From NCBI GenBank assembly GCA_030867875.1, contig JAOWCC010000190.1, positions 90,349 through 154,348 on the forward strand: DNA of 64,000 nucleotides. Reading direction: 5' to 3'. A program made the translations under genes and the position numbers. Below, piece after piece: positions 37,189 through 49,744 of this stretch. The notes beneath the pieces were generated by a model. It worked only from the letters and a program-made list of their open reading frames with translations, was not told the origin of the DNA and ran no database searches. This DNA is from Actinernus sp. WN-2022. Lineage: Eukaryota; Cnidaria; Anthozoa; Actiniaria; Actinernidae. Each line of letters opens with the position of its first letter. Positions within the stretch are counted from its first letter, which is position 1.

Positions 37189-39438
37189 GTATTTATTTAT
37201 TTGTTATTTTTTTATACATTTCTTTATGTATTTCTATTTCTTTTTATTAATTACTATTTATTTATTTATTTTGTTCATGATGGGCCAGTATGACGCAGGA
37301 TGACGCAGGATGATGCAGGATGATGCAGGATGATGCAGGATGATGCAGGATGATGCAGGATGATGCAGGATGATGCAGGATGATGCAGGATGATGCAGGA
37401 TGATGCAGGATGATGCAGGATGATGCAGGATGATGCAGGATGATGCAGGATGATGCAGGATGATGCAGGATGATGCAGGATGATGCAGGATGATGCAGGA
37501 TGATGCAGGATGATGCAGGATGATGCAGGATGATGCAGGATGATGCAGGATGATGCAGGATGATGCACGATTATGTAGGATGAAAGAGGAGGATGAGTTG
37601 TATTTATTTATTTGTTAATTTTTTATACATTTCTTTATGTATTTCTATTTCTTTTTATTAATTTCTATTGATTTATTTATTTTGTTCATGATGGGCCAGT
37701 ATGACGCAGACTGATGCAGGATGATGCAGGATGATGCAGGATGATGCAGGATGAGGCAGGATGATGCAGGATGATGCAGGATGACGCAGGATGATGCCCG
37801 ATGATGTAGGATGAAAGAGGAGGATGCGTTGTATTTATTTATTTGTTTATTTTTTATACATTTCTTTATGTATATCTATTTATTTTTATTAATTTCTATT
37901 GATTGATTTATTTTGTTCATGATCGGCCAGTATGAAGCAGGATGATGGAGGATGACGCAGACCGATGCAGGATGATGCAGGATGATGCAGGATGATGCAG
38001 GATGATGCAGGATGATGCAGGATGATGCAGGATGATGCAGGATTATGCAGGATGATGCAGGATTATGCAGGATGATGCAGGATGATGCAGGATGATGGAG
38101 GATGACGCAGACTGATGCAGGATGATGCAGGATGATGCAGGATGATGCAGGATGATGCAGGATGATGCAGGATGATGCAGGATGATGCAGGATGATGCAG
38201 GATGAGGCAGGATGATGCAGGATGATGCAGGATGATGCAGGATGATGCAGGATGATGCACGATGATGTAGGATGAAAGAGGAGGATGAGTTGTATTTATT
38301 TATTTGTTATTTTTTTATACATTTCTTTATGTATTTCTATTTCTTTTTATTAATTTCTATTGATTTATTTATTTTGTTCATGATGGGCCAGTATGAAGCA
38401 GGATGATGGAGGATGACGCAGACTGATGCAGGATGATGCAGGATGATGCAGGATGATGCAGGATGATGCAGGATGATGCAGGATGATGCAGGATGATGCA
38501 GGATGATGCCGGATGATGCAGGATGATGCAGGATGATGCAGCATGATGCAGGATGACGCAGGATGATGCAGGATGATGCAGGATGATGTAGGATGATGCA
38601 GGATGATGCAGGATGATGCAGGATGATGCAGGATGAAGCAGGATGATGCAGGATGATGCAGGATGATGCAGGATGATGCAGGATGATGCAGGATGATGCA
38701 GGATGATGCACGATAATGCACGATAATGTAGGATGAAAGAGTAGGATGCATTTTTTTTTTTATACATTTCTTTATGTATATCTATTTCTTTTTATTAATT
38801 TATATTTATTTATTTATTTTGTTCATGATGGGCCAGTATGACGCAGGATGATGCAGGATGATGCAGGATGATGCAGGATGAGGCAGGATGATGCAGGATG
38901 AGGCAGGATGATGCAGGATGATGCAGGATGATGCAGGATGATGCAGGATTATGCAGGATGATGCAGGATGATGCAGGATGATGCAGGATGAAGCAGGATG
39001 ATGCAGGATGATGCAGGATGATGCACGATGATGCAGGATGATGCACGATGATGGAGGATGAAAGAGGAGGATGAGTTGTATTTATTTATTTGTTATTTTT
39101 TTATACATTTCTTTATGTATTTCTATTTCTTTTTATTAATTTCTATTGATTGATTTATTTTGTTCATGATGGGCCAGTATGACGCAGGATGATGCAGGAT
39201 GATGCAGGATGATGCAGGATGAGGCAGGATGATGCAGGATGATGCAGGATGATGCAGGATGATGCAGGATGATGCAGTATGATGCAGGATGATGCAGGAT
39301 GATGCAGGATGATGCAGGATGATGCAGGATGATGCCGGATGATGCAGGATGATGCAGCATGATGCAGGATGACGCAGGATGATGCAGGATGATGCAGGAT
39401 GATGTAGGATAATGTAGGATGAAAGAGGAGGATGTGTC
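37189..39438 (+). repeat. Class-E higher-order repeat, copy 3, class D spacer lost (2250 bp)
   Basis: The order is A', B-like, E, B, C, B. The array at 37289-37599 starts with the gacgc pair typical after the A' spacer and ends with cacgattatg, typical of the class D array, but no AT-rich DNA lies between. The other three copies have a class D spacer there. The missing length (about 310 to 340 bp against the other copies) fits loss of a spacer plus part of its flanks by exchange between identical decamers. Confidence 0.85.
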
Positions 39439-42400
39439 GTATTTATTTATTTGTTAATTTTTTATACATTTCTTTATGTATTTCTATTTCTTTTTATTAA
39501 TTTCTATTTATTTATTTATTTTGTTCATGATGGGCCAGTATGACGCAGGATGATGCAGGATGATGCAGGATGATGCAGGATGATGCAGGATGATGCAGGA
39601 TGAGGCAGGATGATGCAGGATGAGGCAGGATGATGCAGGATGACGCAGGATGATGCAGCATGACGCAGGATGACGCAGGATGACGCAGGATGATGCAGGA
39701 TGATGCAGGATGATGTAGGATCATGTAGGATGAAAGAGGAGGATGTGTCGTATTTATTTATTTGTTATTTTTTTATACATTTCTTTATGTATTTCTATTT
39801 CTTTTTATTAATTACTATTTATTTATTTATTTTGTTCATGATGGGCCAGTATGACGCAGGATGATGCAGGATGATGCAGGATAATGTAGGATGAAAGAGG
39901 AGGATGTGTCGTATTTATTTATTTGTTAATTTTTTATACATTTCTTTATGTATTTATATTTCTTTTTATTAATTTCTATTTATTTATTTATTTTGTTCAT
40001 GATGGGCCAGTATGACGCAGGATGATGCAGGATGATGCAGGATGATGCAGGGTGATGCAGGATGATGCAGGATGATCAAGGATGATGCAGGATGATGCAG
40101 GATGATGCAGGATGATGCAGGATGATGCAGGATGATGCAGGATGATGCACGATAATGCACGATAATGTAGGATGAAAGAGTAGGATGCATTTTTTTTTTT
40201 ATACATTTCTTTATGTATATCTATTTCTTTTTATTAATTTATATTAATTTATTTATTTTGTTCATGATGGGCCAGTATGACGCAGGATGATGCAGGATGA
40301 TGCAGGATGATGCAGGATGAGGCAGGATGATGCAGGATGAGGCAGGATGATGCAGGATGATGCAGGATGATGCAGGATGATGCAGGATGACGCAGGATGA
40401 TGCAGGATGATGCAGGATGATGCAGGATGATGCAGGATGATGCAGGATGATGCAGGATGATGCAGGATGATGCAGGATGATGCAGGATGATGCAGGATGA
40501 TGCAGGATGATGCAGGATGATGCAGGATGATGCAGGATGATGCAGGATGATGCAGGATGATGCAGGATGATGCAGGATGATGCAGGATGATGCAGGATGA
40601 TGCAGGATGATGCAGGATGATGCAGGATGATGCAGGATGATGCAGGATGAGGCAGGATGATGCAGGATGAGGCAGGATGATGCAGGATGACGCAGGATGA
40701 TGCAGCATGACGCAGGATGACGCAGGATGACGCAGGATGATGCAGGATGATGCAGGATGATGTAGGATCATGTAGGATGAAAGAGGAGGATGTGTCGTAT
40801 TTATTTATTTGTTATTTTTTTATACATTTCTTTATGTATTTCTATTTCTTTTTATTAATTACTATTTATTTATTTATTTTGTTCATGATGGGCCAGTATG
40901 ACGCAGGATGATGCAGGATGATGCAGGATGATGCAGGATGATGCAGGATGATGCAGGATGATGCAGGATGATGCAGGATGATGCAGGATGATGCAGGATG
41001 ATGCAGGATGATGCAGGATGATGCAGGATGATGCAGGATGATGCAGGATGATGCAGGATGATGCAGGATTATGCAGGATGATGCAGGATGATGCAGGATG
41101 ATGGAGGATGACGCAGACTGATGCAGGATGATGCAGGATGATGCAGGATGATGCAGGATGATGCAGGATGATGCAGGATGATGCAGGATGATGCAGGATG
41201 ATGCAGGATGATGCAGGATGATGCAGGATGATGCAGGATGATGCAGGATGATGCAGGATGATGCAGGATGATGCAGGATGATGCACGATGATGTAGGATG
41301 AAAGAGGAGGATGAGTTGTATTTATTTATTTGTTATTTTTTTATACATTTCTTTATGTATTTCTATTTCTTTTTATTAATTTCTATTTATTTATTTATTT
41401 TGTTCATGATGGGCCAGTATGAAGCAGGATGATGGAGGATGACGCAGACTGATGCAGGATGATGCAGGATGATGCAGGATGATGCAGGATGATGCAGGAT
41501 GATGCAGGATGATGCAGGATGATGCCGGATGATGCAGGATGATGCAGGATGATGCAGCATGATGCAGGATGACGCAGGATGATGCAGGATGATGCAGGAT
41601 GATGTAGGATAATGTAGGATGAAAGAGGAGGATGTGTCGTATTTATTTATTTGTTATTTTTTTATACATTTCTTTATGTATTTCTATTTCTTTTTATTAA
41701 TTTCTATTTATTTATTTATTTTGTTCATGATGGGCCAGTATGACGCAGGATGATGCAGGATGATGCAGGATGATGCAGGATGATGCAGGATGATGCAGGG
41801 TGATGCAGGATGATGCAGGATGATCAAGGATGATGCAGGAGGGTGCAGGATGATGCAGGATGATGCAGGATGATGCAGGATGATGCAGGATGATGCAGGA
41901 TGATGCAGGATGATGCAGGATGATGCAGCATGATGCAGGATGACGCAGGATGATGCAGGATGATGCAGGATGATGTAGGATAATGTAGGATGAAAGAGGA
42001 GGATGTGTCGTATTTATTTATTTGTTAATTTTTTATACATTTCTTTATGTATTTCTATTTCTTTTTATTAATTTCTATTTATTTATTTATTTTGTTCATG
42101 ATGGGCCAGTATGACGCAGGATGATGCAGGATGATGCAGGATGATGCAGGATGATGCAGGATAATGCAGGGTGATGCAGGATGATGCAGGATGATCAAGG
42201 ATGATGCAGGAGGATGCAGGATGATGCAGGATGATGCAGGATGATGCAGGGTGATGCAGGATGATGCAGGATGATGCAGGATGATGCAGGATGATGCAGG
42301 ATGATGCAGGATGATGCAGGATGATGCAGGATGATGCAGGATGATGCAGGATGATGCAGGATGATGCAGGATGAGGCAGGATGATGCAGGATGAGGCAGG

Positions 42401-42620
42401 ATGATGCAGGATGACGCAGGATGATGCAGCATGACGCAGGATGACGCAGGATGACGCAGGATGATGCAGGATGATGCAGGATGATGTAGGATCATGTAGG
42501 ATGAAAGAGGAGGATGTGTCGTATTTATTTATTTGTTATTTTTTTATACATTTCTTTATGTATTTCTATTTCTTTTTATTAATTACTATTTATTTATTTA
42601 TTTTGTTCATGATGGGCCAG
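39439..42620 (+). repeat. A - A' - mini-array - A(variant) - C - A' - B - A - A - A' units
   Basis: This stretch carries the third example of the ~50-bp mini-array (about 39854-39904) and the right part of the large duplicated block. The long array at 40276-40796 is exactly 30 bp (three decamers) shorter in its open span than its partner at 21421-21971. The array near 42160 has a gataatg variant. Confidence 0.78.
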
Positions 42621-43321
42621 TATGACGCAGGATGATGCAGGATGATGCAGGATGATGCAGGATGATGCAGGATGATGCAGGATGATGCAGGATGATGCAG
42701 GATGATGCAGGATGATGCAGGATGATGCAGGATGATGCAGGATGATGCAGGATGATGCAGGATGATGCAGGATGATGCAGGATGATGCAGGATGATGCAG
42801 GATTATGCAGGATGATGCAGGATGATGCAGGATGATGGAGGATGACGCAGACTGATGCAGGATGATGCAGGATTATGCAGGATGATGCAGGATTATGCAG
42901 GATGATGCAGGATGATGCAGGATGATGGAGGATGACGCAGACTGATGCAGGATGATGCAGGATGATGCAGGATGATGCAGGATGATGCAGGATGATGCAG
43001 GATGATGCAGGATGATGCAGGATGATGCAGGATGATGCAGGATGATGCAGGATGATGCAGGATTATGCAGGATGATGCAGGATTATGCAGGATGATGCAG
43101 GATGACGCAGGATGATGGAGGATGACGCAGACTGATGCAGGATGATGCAGGATGATGCAGGATGATGCAGGATGATGCAGGATGATGCAGGATGATGCAG
43201 GATGATGCAGGATGATGCAGGATGATGCAGGATGAGGCAGGATGATGCAGGATGATGCAGGATGATGCAGGATGATGCAGGATGATGCACGATGATGTAG
43301 GATGAAAGAGGAGGATGAGTT
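42621..43321 (+). repeat. 701-bp compound decamer array with three internal edge motifs
   Basis: About 70 decamers run without a spacer. The gattatg variant appears near 42801, 42871, 42891, 43061 and 43081, and gatggagg followed by gacgcagactg appears near 42834, 42926 and 43118. In normal units gatggagg/gacgcagactg directly follows a class B or D spacer, so each internal case suggests a lost spacer. The right edge of the large duplicated block falls inside this array. Confidence 0.8.
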
Positions 43322-45474
43322 GTATTTATTTATTTGTTATTTTTTTATACATTTCTTTATGTATTTCTATTTCTTTTTATTAATTTCTATTGATTTATTT
43401 ATTTTGTTCATGATGGGCCAGTATGAAGCAGGATGATGGAGGATGACGCAGACTGATGCAGGATGATGCAGGATGATGCAGGATGATGCAGGATGATGCA
43501 GGATGATGCAGGATGATGCAGGATGATGCCGGATGATGCAGGATGATGCAGGATGATGCAGCATGATGCAGGATGACGCAGGATGATGCAGGATGATGCA
43601 GGATGATGTAGGATAATGTAGGATGAAAGAGGAGGATGTGTCGTATTTATTTATTTGTTATTTTTTTATACATTTCTTTATGTATTTCTATTTCTTTTTA
43701 TTAATTTCTATTTATTTATTTATTTTGTTCATGATGGGCCAGTATGACGCAGGATGATGCAGGATGATGCAGGATGATGCAGGATGATGCAGGATGATGC
43801 AGGGTGATGCAGGATGATGCAGGATGATCAAGGATGATGCAGGAGGATGCAGGATGATGCAGGATGATGCAGGATGATGCAGGATGATGCAGGATGATGC
43901 AGGATGATGCAGGATGATGCAGGATGATGCAGGATGATGCAGGATGATGCAGGATGACGCAGGATGATGCAGGATGATGCAGGATGATGTAGGATGATGC
44001 AGGATGATGCAGGATGATGCAGGATGATGCAGGATGATGCAGGATGATGCACGATAATGCACGATAATGTAGGATGAAAGAGTAGGATGCATTTTTTTTT
44101 TTATACATTTCTTTATGTATATCTATTTCTTTTTATTAATTTATATTTATTTATTTATTTTGTTCATGATGGGCCAGTATGACGCAGGATGATGCAGGAT
44201 GATGCAGGATGATGCAGGATGAGGCAGGATGATGCAGGATGAGGCAGGATGATGCAGGATGATGCAGGATGATGCAGGATGATGCAGGATGACGCAGGAT
44301 GATGCAGGATGATGCAGGATGATGCAGGATGATGCAGGATGATGCAGGATGATGCAGGATGATGCAGGATGATGCAGGATGATGCAGGATGATGCAGGAA
44401 GATGCAGGATGATGCAGGATGATGCAGGATGATGCAGGATGATGCAGGATGATGCAGGATGATGCAGGATGATGCAGGATGATGCAGGATGATGCAGGAT
44501 GATGCAGGATGATGCAGGATGATGCAGGGTGATGCAGGATGATGCAGGATGATCAAGGATGATGCAGGAGGATGCAGGATGATGCAGGATGATGCAGGAT
44601 GATGCAGGATGATGCAGGATGATGCAGGATGATGCAGGATGATGCAGGATGATGCAGGATGATGCAGGATGATGCAGGATGACGCAGGATGATGCAGGAT
44701 GATGCAGGATGATGTAGGATGATGCAGGATGATGCAGGATGATGCAGGATGATGCAGGATGATGCAGGATGATGCACGATAATGCACGATAATGTAGGAT
44801 GAAAGAGTAGGATGCATTTTTTTTTTTTATACATTTCTTTATGTATATCTATTTCTTTTTATTAATTTATATTTATTTATTTATTTTGTTCATGATGGGC
44901 CAGTATGACGCAGGATGATGCAGGATGATGCAGGATGATGCAGGATGAGGCAGGATGATGCAGGATGAGGCAGGATGATGCAGGATGATGCAGGATGATG
45001 CAGGATGATGCAGGATGACGCAGGATGATGCAGGATGATGCAGGATGATGCAGGATGATGCAGGATGATGCAGGATGATGCAGGATGATGCAGGATGATG
45101 CAGGATGATGCAGGATGATGCAGGAAGATGCAGGATGATGCAGGATGATGCAGGATGATGCAGGATGATGCAGGATGATGCAGGATGATGCAGGATGATG
45201 CAGGATGATGCAGGATGATGCAGGATGATGCAGGGTGATGCAGGATGATGCAGGATGATGCAGGATGATGCAGGATGATGCAGGATGATGCAGGATGATG
45301 CAGGATGATGCAGGATGATGCAGGATGAGGCAGGATGATGCAGGATGACGCAGGATGATGCAGGATGACGCAGGATGATGCAGCATGACGCAGGATGACG
45401 CAGGATGACGCAGGATGATGCAGGATGATGCAGGATGATGCACGATGATGTAGGATGAAAGAGGAGGATGAGTT
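43322..45474 (+). repeat. B-A-C-C units with a 725-bp tandem duplication
   Basis: Spacers begin near 43322, 43644, 44091 and 44816. From about 43800 the sequence repeats at +725: gggtg at 43800 and 44525, class C spacer at 44091 and 44816, aagatg near 44396 and 45121. At 44525 the gggtg/gatcaagg start of a class A array appears inside an array with no spacer before it, giving an uninterrupted 638-bp array (44178-44815). The parent of both copies is the 15.2-16.2 kb type of unit. Confidence 0.85.
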
Positions 45475-47609
45475 GTATTTATTTATTTGTTATTTTTTTA
45501 TACATTTCTTTATGTATTTCTATTTCTTTTTATTAATTTCTATTGATTTATTTATTTTGTTCATGATGGGCCAGTATGAAGCAGGATGATGGAGGATGAC
45601 GCAGACTGATGCAGGATGATGCAGGATGATGCAGGATGATGCAGGATGATGCAGGATGATGCAGGATGATGCAGGATGATGCCGGATGATGCAGGATGAT
45701 GCAGGATGATGCAGCATGATGCAGGATGACGCAGGATGATGCAGGATGATGCAGGATGATGTAGGATAATGTAGGATGAAAGAGGAGGATGTGTCGTATT
45801 TATTTATTTGTTATTTTTTTATACATTTCTTTATGTATTTCTATTTCTTTTTATTAATTTCTATTTATTTATTTATTTTGTTCATGATGGGCCAGTATGA
45901 CGCAGGATGATGCAGGATGATGCAGGATGATGCAGGATGATGCAGGATGATGCAGGGTGATGCAGGATGATGCAGGGTGATGCAGGATGATGCAGGATGA
46001 TCAAGGATGATGCAGGAGGATGCAGGATGATGCAGGATGATGCAGGATGATGCAGGATGATGCAGGATGATGCAGGATGATGCAGGATGATGCAGGATGA
46101 TGCAGGATGATGCAGCATGATGCAGGATGACGCAGGATGATGCAGGATGATGCAGGATGATGTAGGATAATGTAGGATGAAAGAGGAGGATGTGTCGTAT
46201 TTATTTATTTGTTAATTTTTTATACATTTCTTTATGTATTTCTATTTCTTTTTATTAATTTCTATTTATTTATTTATTTTGTTCATGATGGGCCAGTATG
46301 ACGCAGGATGATGCAGGATGATGCAGGATGATGCAGGGTGATGCAGGATGATGCAGGATGATCAAGGATGATGCAGGAGGATGCAGGATGATGCAGGAGG
46401 ATGCAGGATGATGCAGGATGATGCAGGATGATGCAGGATGAAGCAGGATGATGCAGGATGATGCAGGATGATGCAGGATGATGCAGGATGATGCAGGATG
46501 ATGCAGGATGATGCACGATAATGCACGATAATGTAGGATGAAAGAGTAGGATGCATTTTTTTTTTTATACATTTCTTTATGTATATCTATTTCTTTTTAT
46601 TAATTTATATTTATTTATTTATTTTGTTCATGATGGGCCAGTATGACGCAGGATGATGCAGGATGATGCAGGATGATGCAGGATGAGGCAGGATGATGCA
46701 GGATGAGGCAGGATGATGCAGGATGATGCAGGATGAGGCAGGATGATGCAGGATGATGCAGGATGATGCAGGATGATGCAGGATGATGCACGATGATGTA
46801 GGATGAAAGAGGAGGATGAGTTGTATTTATTTATTTGTTATTTTTTTATACATTTCTTTATGTATTTCTATTTCTTTTTATTAATTTCTATTGATTTATT
46901 TATTTTGTTCATGATGGGCCAGTATGAAGCAGGATGATGGAGGATGACGCAGACTGATGCAGGATGATGCAGGATGATGCAGGATGATGCAGGATGATGC
47001 AGGATGATGCAGGATGATGCAGGATGATGCAGGATGATGCCGGATGATGCAGGATGATGCAGCATGATGCAGGATGACGCAGGATGACGCAGGATGATGC
47101 AGGATGATGCAGGATGATGTAGGATGATGCAGGATGATGCAGGATGATGCAGGATGATGCAGGATGAAGCAGGATGATGCAGGATGATGCAGGATGATGC
47201 AGGATGATGCAGGATGATGCAGGATGATGCAGGATGATGCACGATAATGCACGATAATGTAGGATGAAAGAGTAGGATGCATTTTTTTTTTTTATACATT
47301 TCTTTATGTATATCTATTTCTTTTTATTAATTTATATTTATTTATTTATTTTGTTCATGATGGGCCAGTATGACGCAGGATGATGCAGGATGATGCAGGA
47401 TGATGCAGGATGAGGCAGGATGATGCAGGATGAGGCAGGATGATGCAGGATGATGCAGGATGATGCAGGATGATGCAGGATTATGCAGGATGATGCAGGA
47501 TGATGCAGGATGATGCAGGATGAAGCAGGATGATGCAGGATGATGCAGGATGATGCAGGATGATGCAGGATGATGCACGATGATGTAGGATGAAAGAGGA
47601 GGATGAGTT
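45475..47609 (+). repeat. 2135-bp tandem duplication, copy 1
   Basis: Spacers begin near 45475 (B), 45796 (A), 46198 (A), 46555 (C), 46823 (B) and 47282 (C). The array after 46555 is short with three gaggc. All features recur at +2135 in the next copy. The last array ends cacgatgatgtagg, a normal class B lead. Confidence 0.88.
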
Positions 47610-49744
47610 GTATTTATTTATTTGTTATTTTTTTATACATTTCTTTATGTATTTCTATTTCTTTTTATTAATTTCTATTGATTTATTTATTTTGTTCATG
47701 ATGGGCCAGTATGAAGCAGGATGATGGAGGATGACGCAGACTGATGCAGGATGATGCAGGATGATGCAGGATGATGCAGGATGATGCAGGATGATGCAGG
47801 ATGATGCAGGATGATGCCGGATGATGCAGGATGATGCAGGATGATGCAGCATGATGCAGGATGACGCAGGATGATGCAGGATGATGCAGGATGATGTAGG
47901 ATAATGTAGGATGAAAGAGGAGGATGTGTCGTATTTATTTATTTGTTATTTTTTTATACATTTCTTTATGTATTTCTATTTCTTTTTATTAATTTCTATT
48001 TATTTATTTATTTTGTTCATGATGGGCCAGTATGACGCAGGATGATGCAGGATGATGCAGGATGATGCAGGATGATGCAGGATGATGCAGGGTGATGCAG
48101 GATGATGCAGGGTGATGCAGGATGATGCAGGATGATCAAGGATGATGCAGGAGGATGCAGGATGATGCAGGATGATGCAGGATGATGCAGGATGATGCAG
48201 GATGATGCAGGATGATGCAGGATGATGCAGGATGATGCAGGATGATGCAGCATGATGCAGGATGACGCAGGATGATGCAGGATGATGCAGGATGATGTAG
48301 GATAATGTAGGATGAAAGAGGAGGATGTGTCGTATTTATTTATTTGTTAATTTTTTATACATTTCTTTATGTATTTCTATTTCTTTTTATTAATTTCTAT
48401 TTATTTATTTATTTTGTTCATGATGGGCCAGTATGACGCAGGATGATGCAGGATGATGCAGGATGATGCAGGGTGATGCAGGATGATGCAGGATGATCAA
48501 GGATGATGCAGGAGGATGCAGGATGATGCAGGAGGATGCAGGATGATGCAGGATGATGCAGGATGATGCAGGATGAAGCAGGATGATGCAGGATGATGCA
48601 GGATGATGCAGGATGATGCAGGATGATGCAGGATGATGCAGGATGATGCACGATAATGCACGATAATGTAGGATGAAAGAGTAGGATGCATTTTTTTTTT
48701 TATACATTTCTTTATGTATATCTATTTCTTTTTATTAATTTATATTTATTTATTTATTTTGTTCATGATGGGCCAGTATGACGCAGGATGATGCAGGATG
48801 ATGCAGGATGATGCAGGATGAGGCAGGATGATGCAGGATGAGGCAGGATGATGCAGGATGATGCAGGATGAGGCAGGATGATGCAGGATGATGCAGGATG
48901 ATGCAGGATGATGCAGGATGATGCACGATGATGTAGGATGAAAGAGGAGGATGAGTTGTATTTATTTATTTGTTATTTTTTTATACATTTCTTTATGTAT
49001 TTCTATTTCTTTTTATTAATTTCTATTGATTTATTTATTTTGTTCATGATGGGCCAGTATGAAGCAGGATGATGGAGGATGACGCAGACTGATGCAGGAT
49101 GATGCAGGATGATGCAGGATGATGCAGGATGATGCAGGATGATGCAGGATGATGCAGGATGATGCAGGATGATGCCGGATGATGCAGGATGATGCAGCAT
49201 GATGCAGGATGACGCAGGATGACGCAGGATGATGCAGGATGATGCAGGATGATGTAGGATGATGCAGGATGATGCAGGATGATGCAGGATGATGCAGGAT
49301 GAAGCAGGATGATGCAGGATGATGCAGGATGATGCAGGATGATGCAGGATGATGCAGGATGATGCAGGATGATGCACGATAATGCACGATAATGTAGGAT
49401 GAAAGAGTAGGATGCATTTTTTTTTTTTATACATTTCTTTATGTATATCTATTTCTTTTTATTAATTTATATTTATTTATTTATTTTGTTCATGATGGGC
49501 CAGTATGACGCAGGATGATGCAGGATGATGCAGGATGATGCAGGATGAGGCAGGATGATGCAGGATGAGGCAGGATGATGCAGGATGATGCAGGATGATG
49601 CAGGATGATGCAGGATTATGCAGGATGATGCAGGATGATGCAGGATGATGCAGGATGAAGCAGGATGATGCAGGATGATGCAGGATGATGCACGATGATG
49701 CAGGATGATGCACGATGATGGAGGATGAAAGAGGAGGATGAGTT
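47610..49744 (+). repeat. 2135-bp tandem duplication, copy 2
   Basis: Spacers begin near 47610, 47930, 48333, 48691, 48957 and 49417, at a constant 2135-bp step from copy 1. The only clear differences I noticed lie at the right end, where this copy has cacgatgatg twice and gatggagg before the next lead, matching 20161-20200 and 39010-39060. The final stretch of copy 1 probably recombined with a different unit. Confidence 0.88.

Larger units (their letters stand above)
32216..42800 (+). repeat. Large duplicated block, copy 2 (~10.6 kb)
   Basis: The spacer order matches 12990-23600 from the right half of the hybrid spacer to about 42.8 kb. Spacers begin near 32500, 32871, 33253, 34034, 34336, 34764, 35420, 35741, 36153, 36522, 37189, 37600, 37830, 38290, 38751, 39076, 39439, 39750, 39910, 40191, 40797, 41317, 41639, 42010 and 42521. 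Compared with copy 1 it lacks one class D spacer (expected near 37470) and has one extra ~360-bp A unit (about 41640-42004). A single aggagggtgc variant occurs near 41840. Confidence 0.78.

Noticed and set aside
44164..44817. A 217-residue open frame spanning a fused array
   Set aside because: It results from the 725-bp duplication that joined two arrays without a spacer; the protein is the same low-complexity repeat.
45475..49744. Assembly duplication as the cause of the 2135-bp repeat
   Set aside because: It cannot be excluded without reads, but the copies differ near the right end and similar duplications of other lengths (725, 1864, 420 bp) occur throughout, so a biological origin is preferred.
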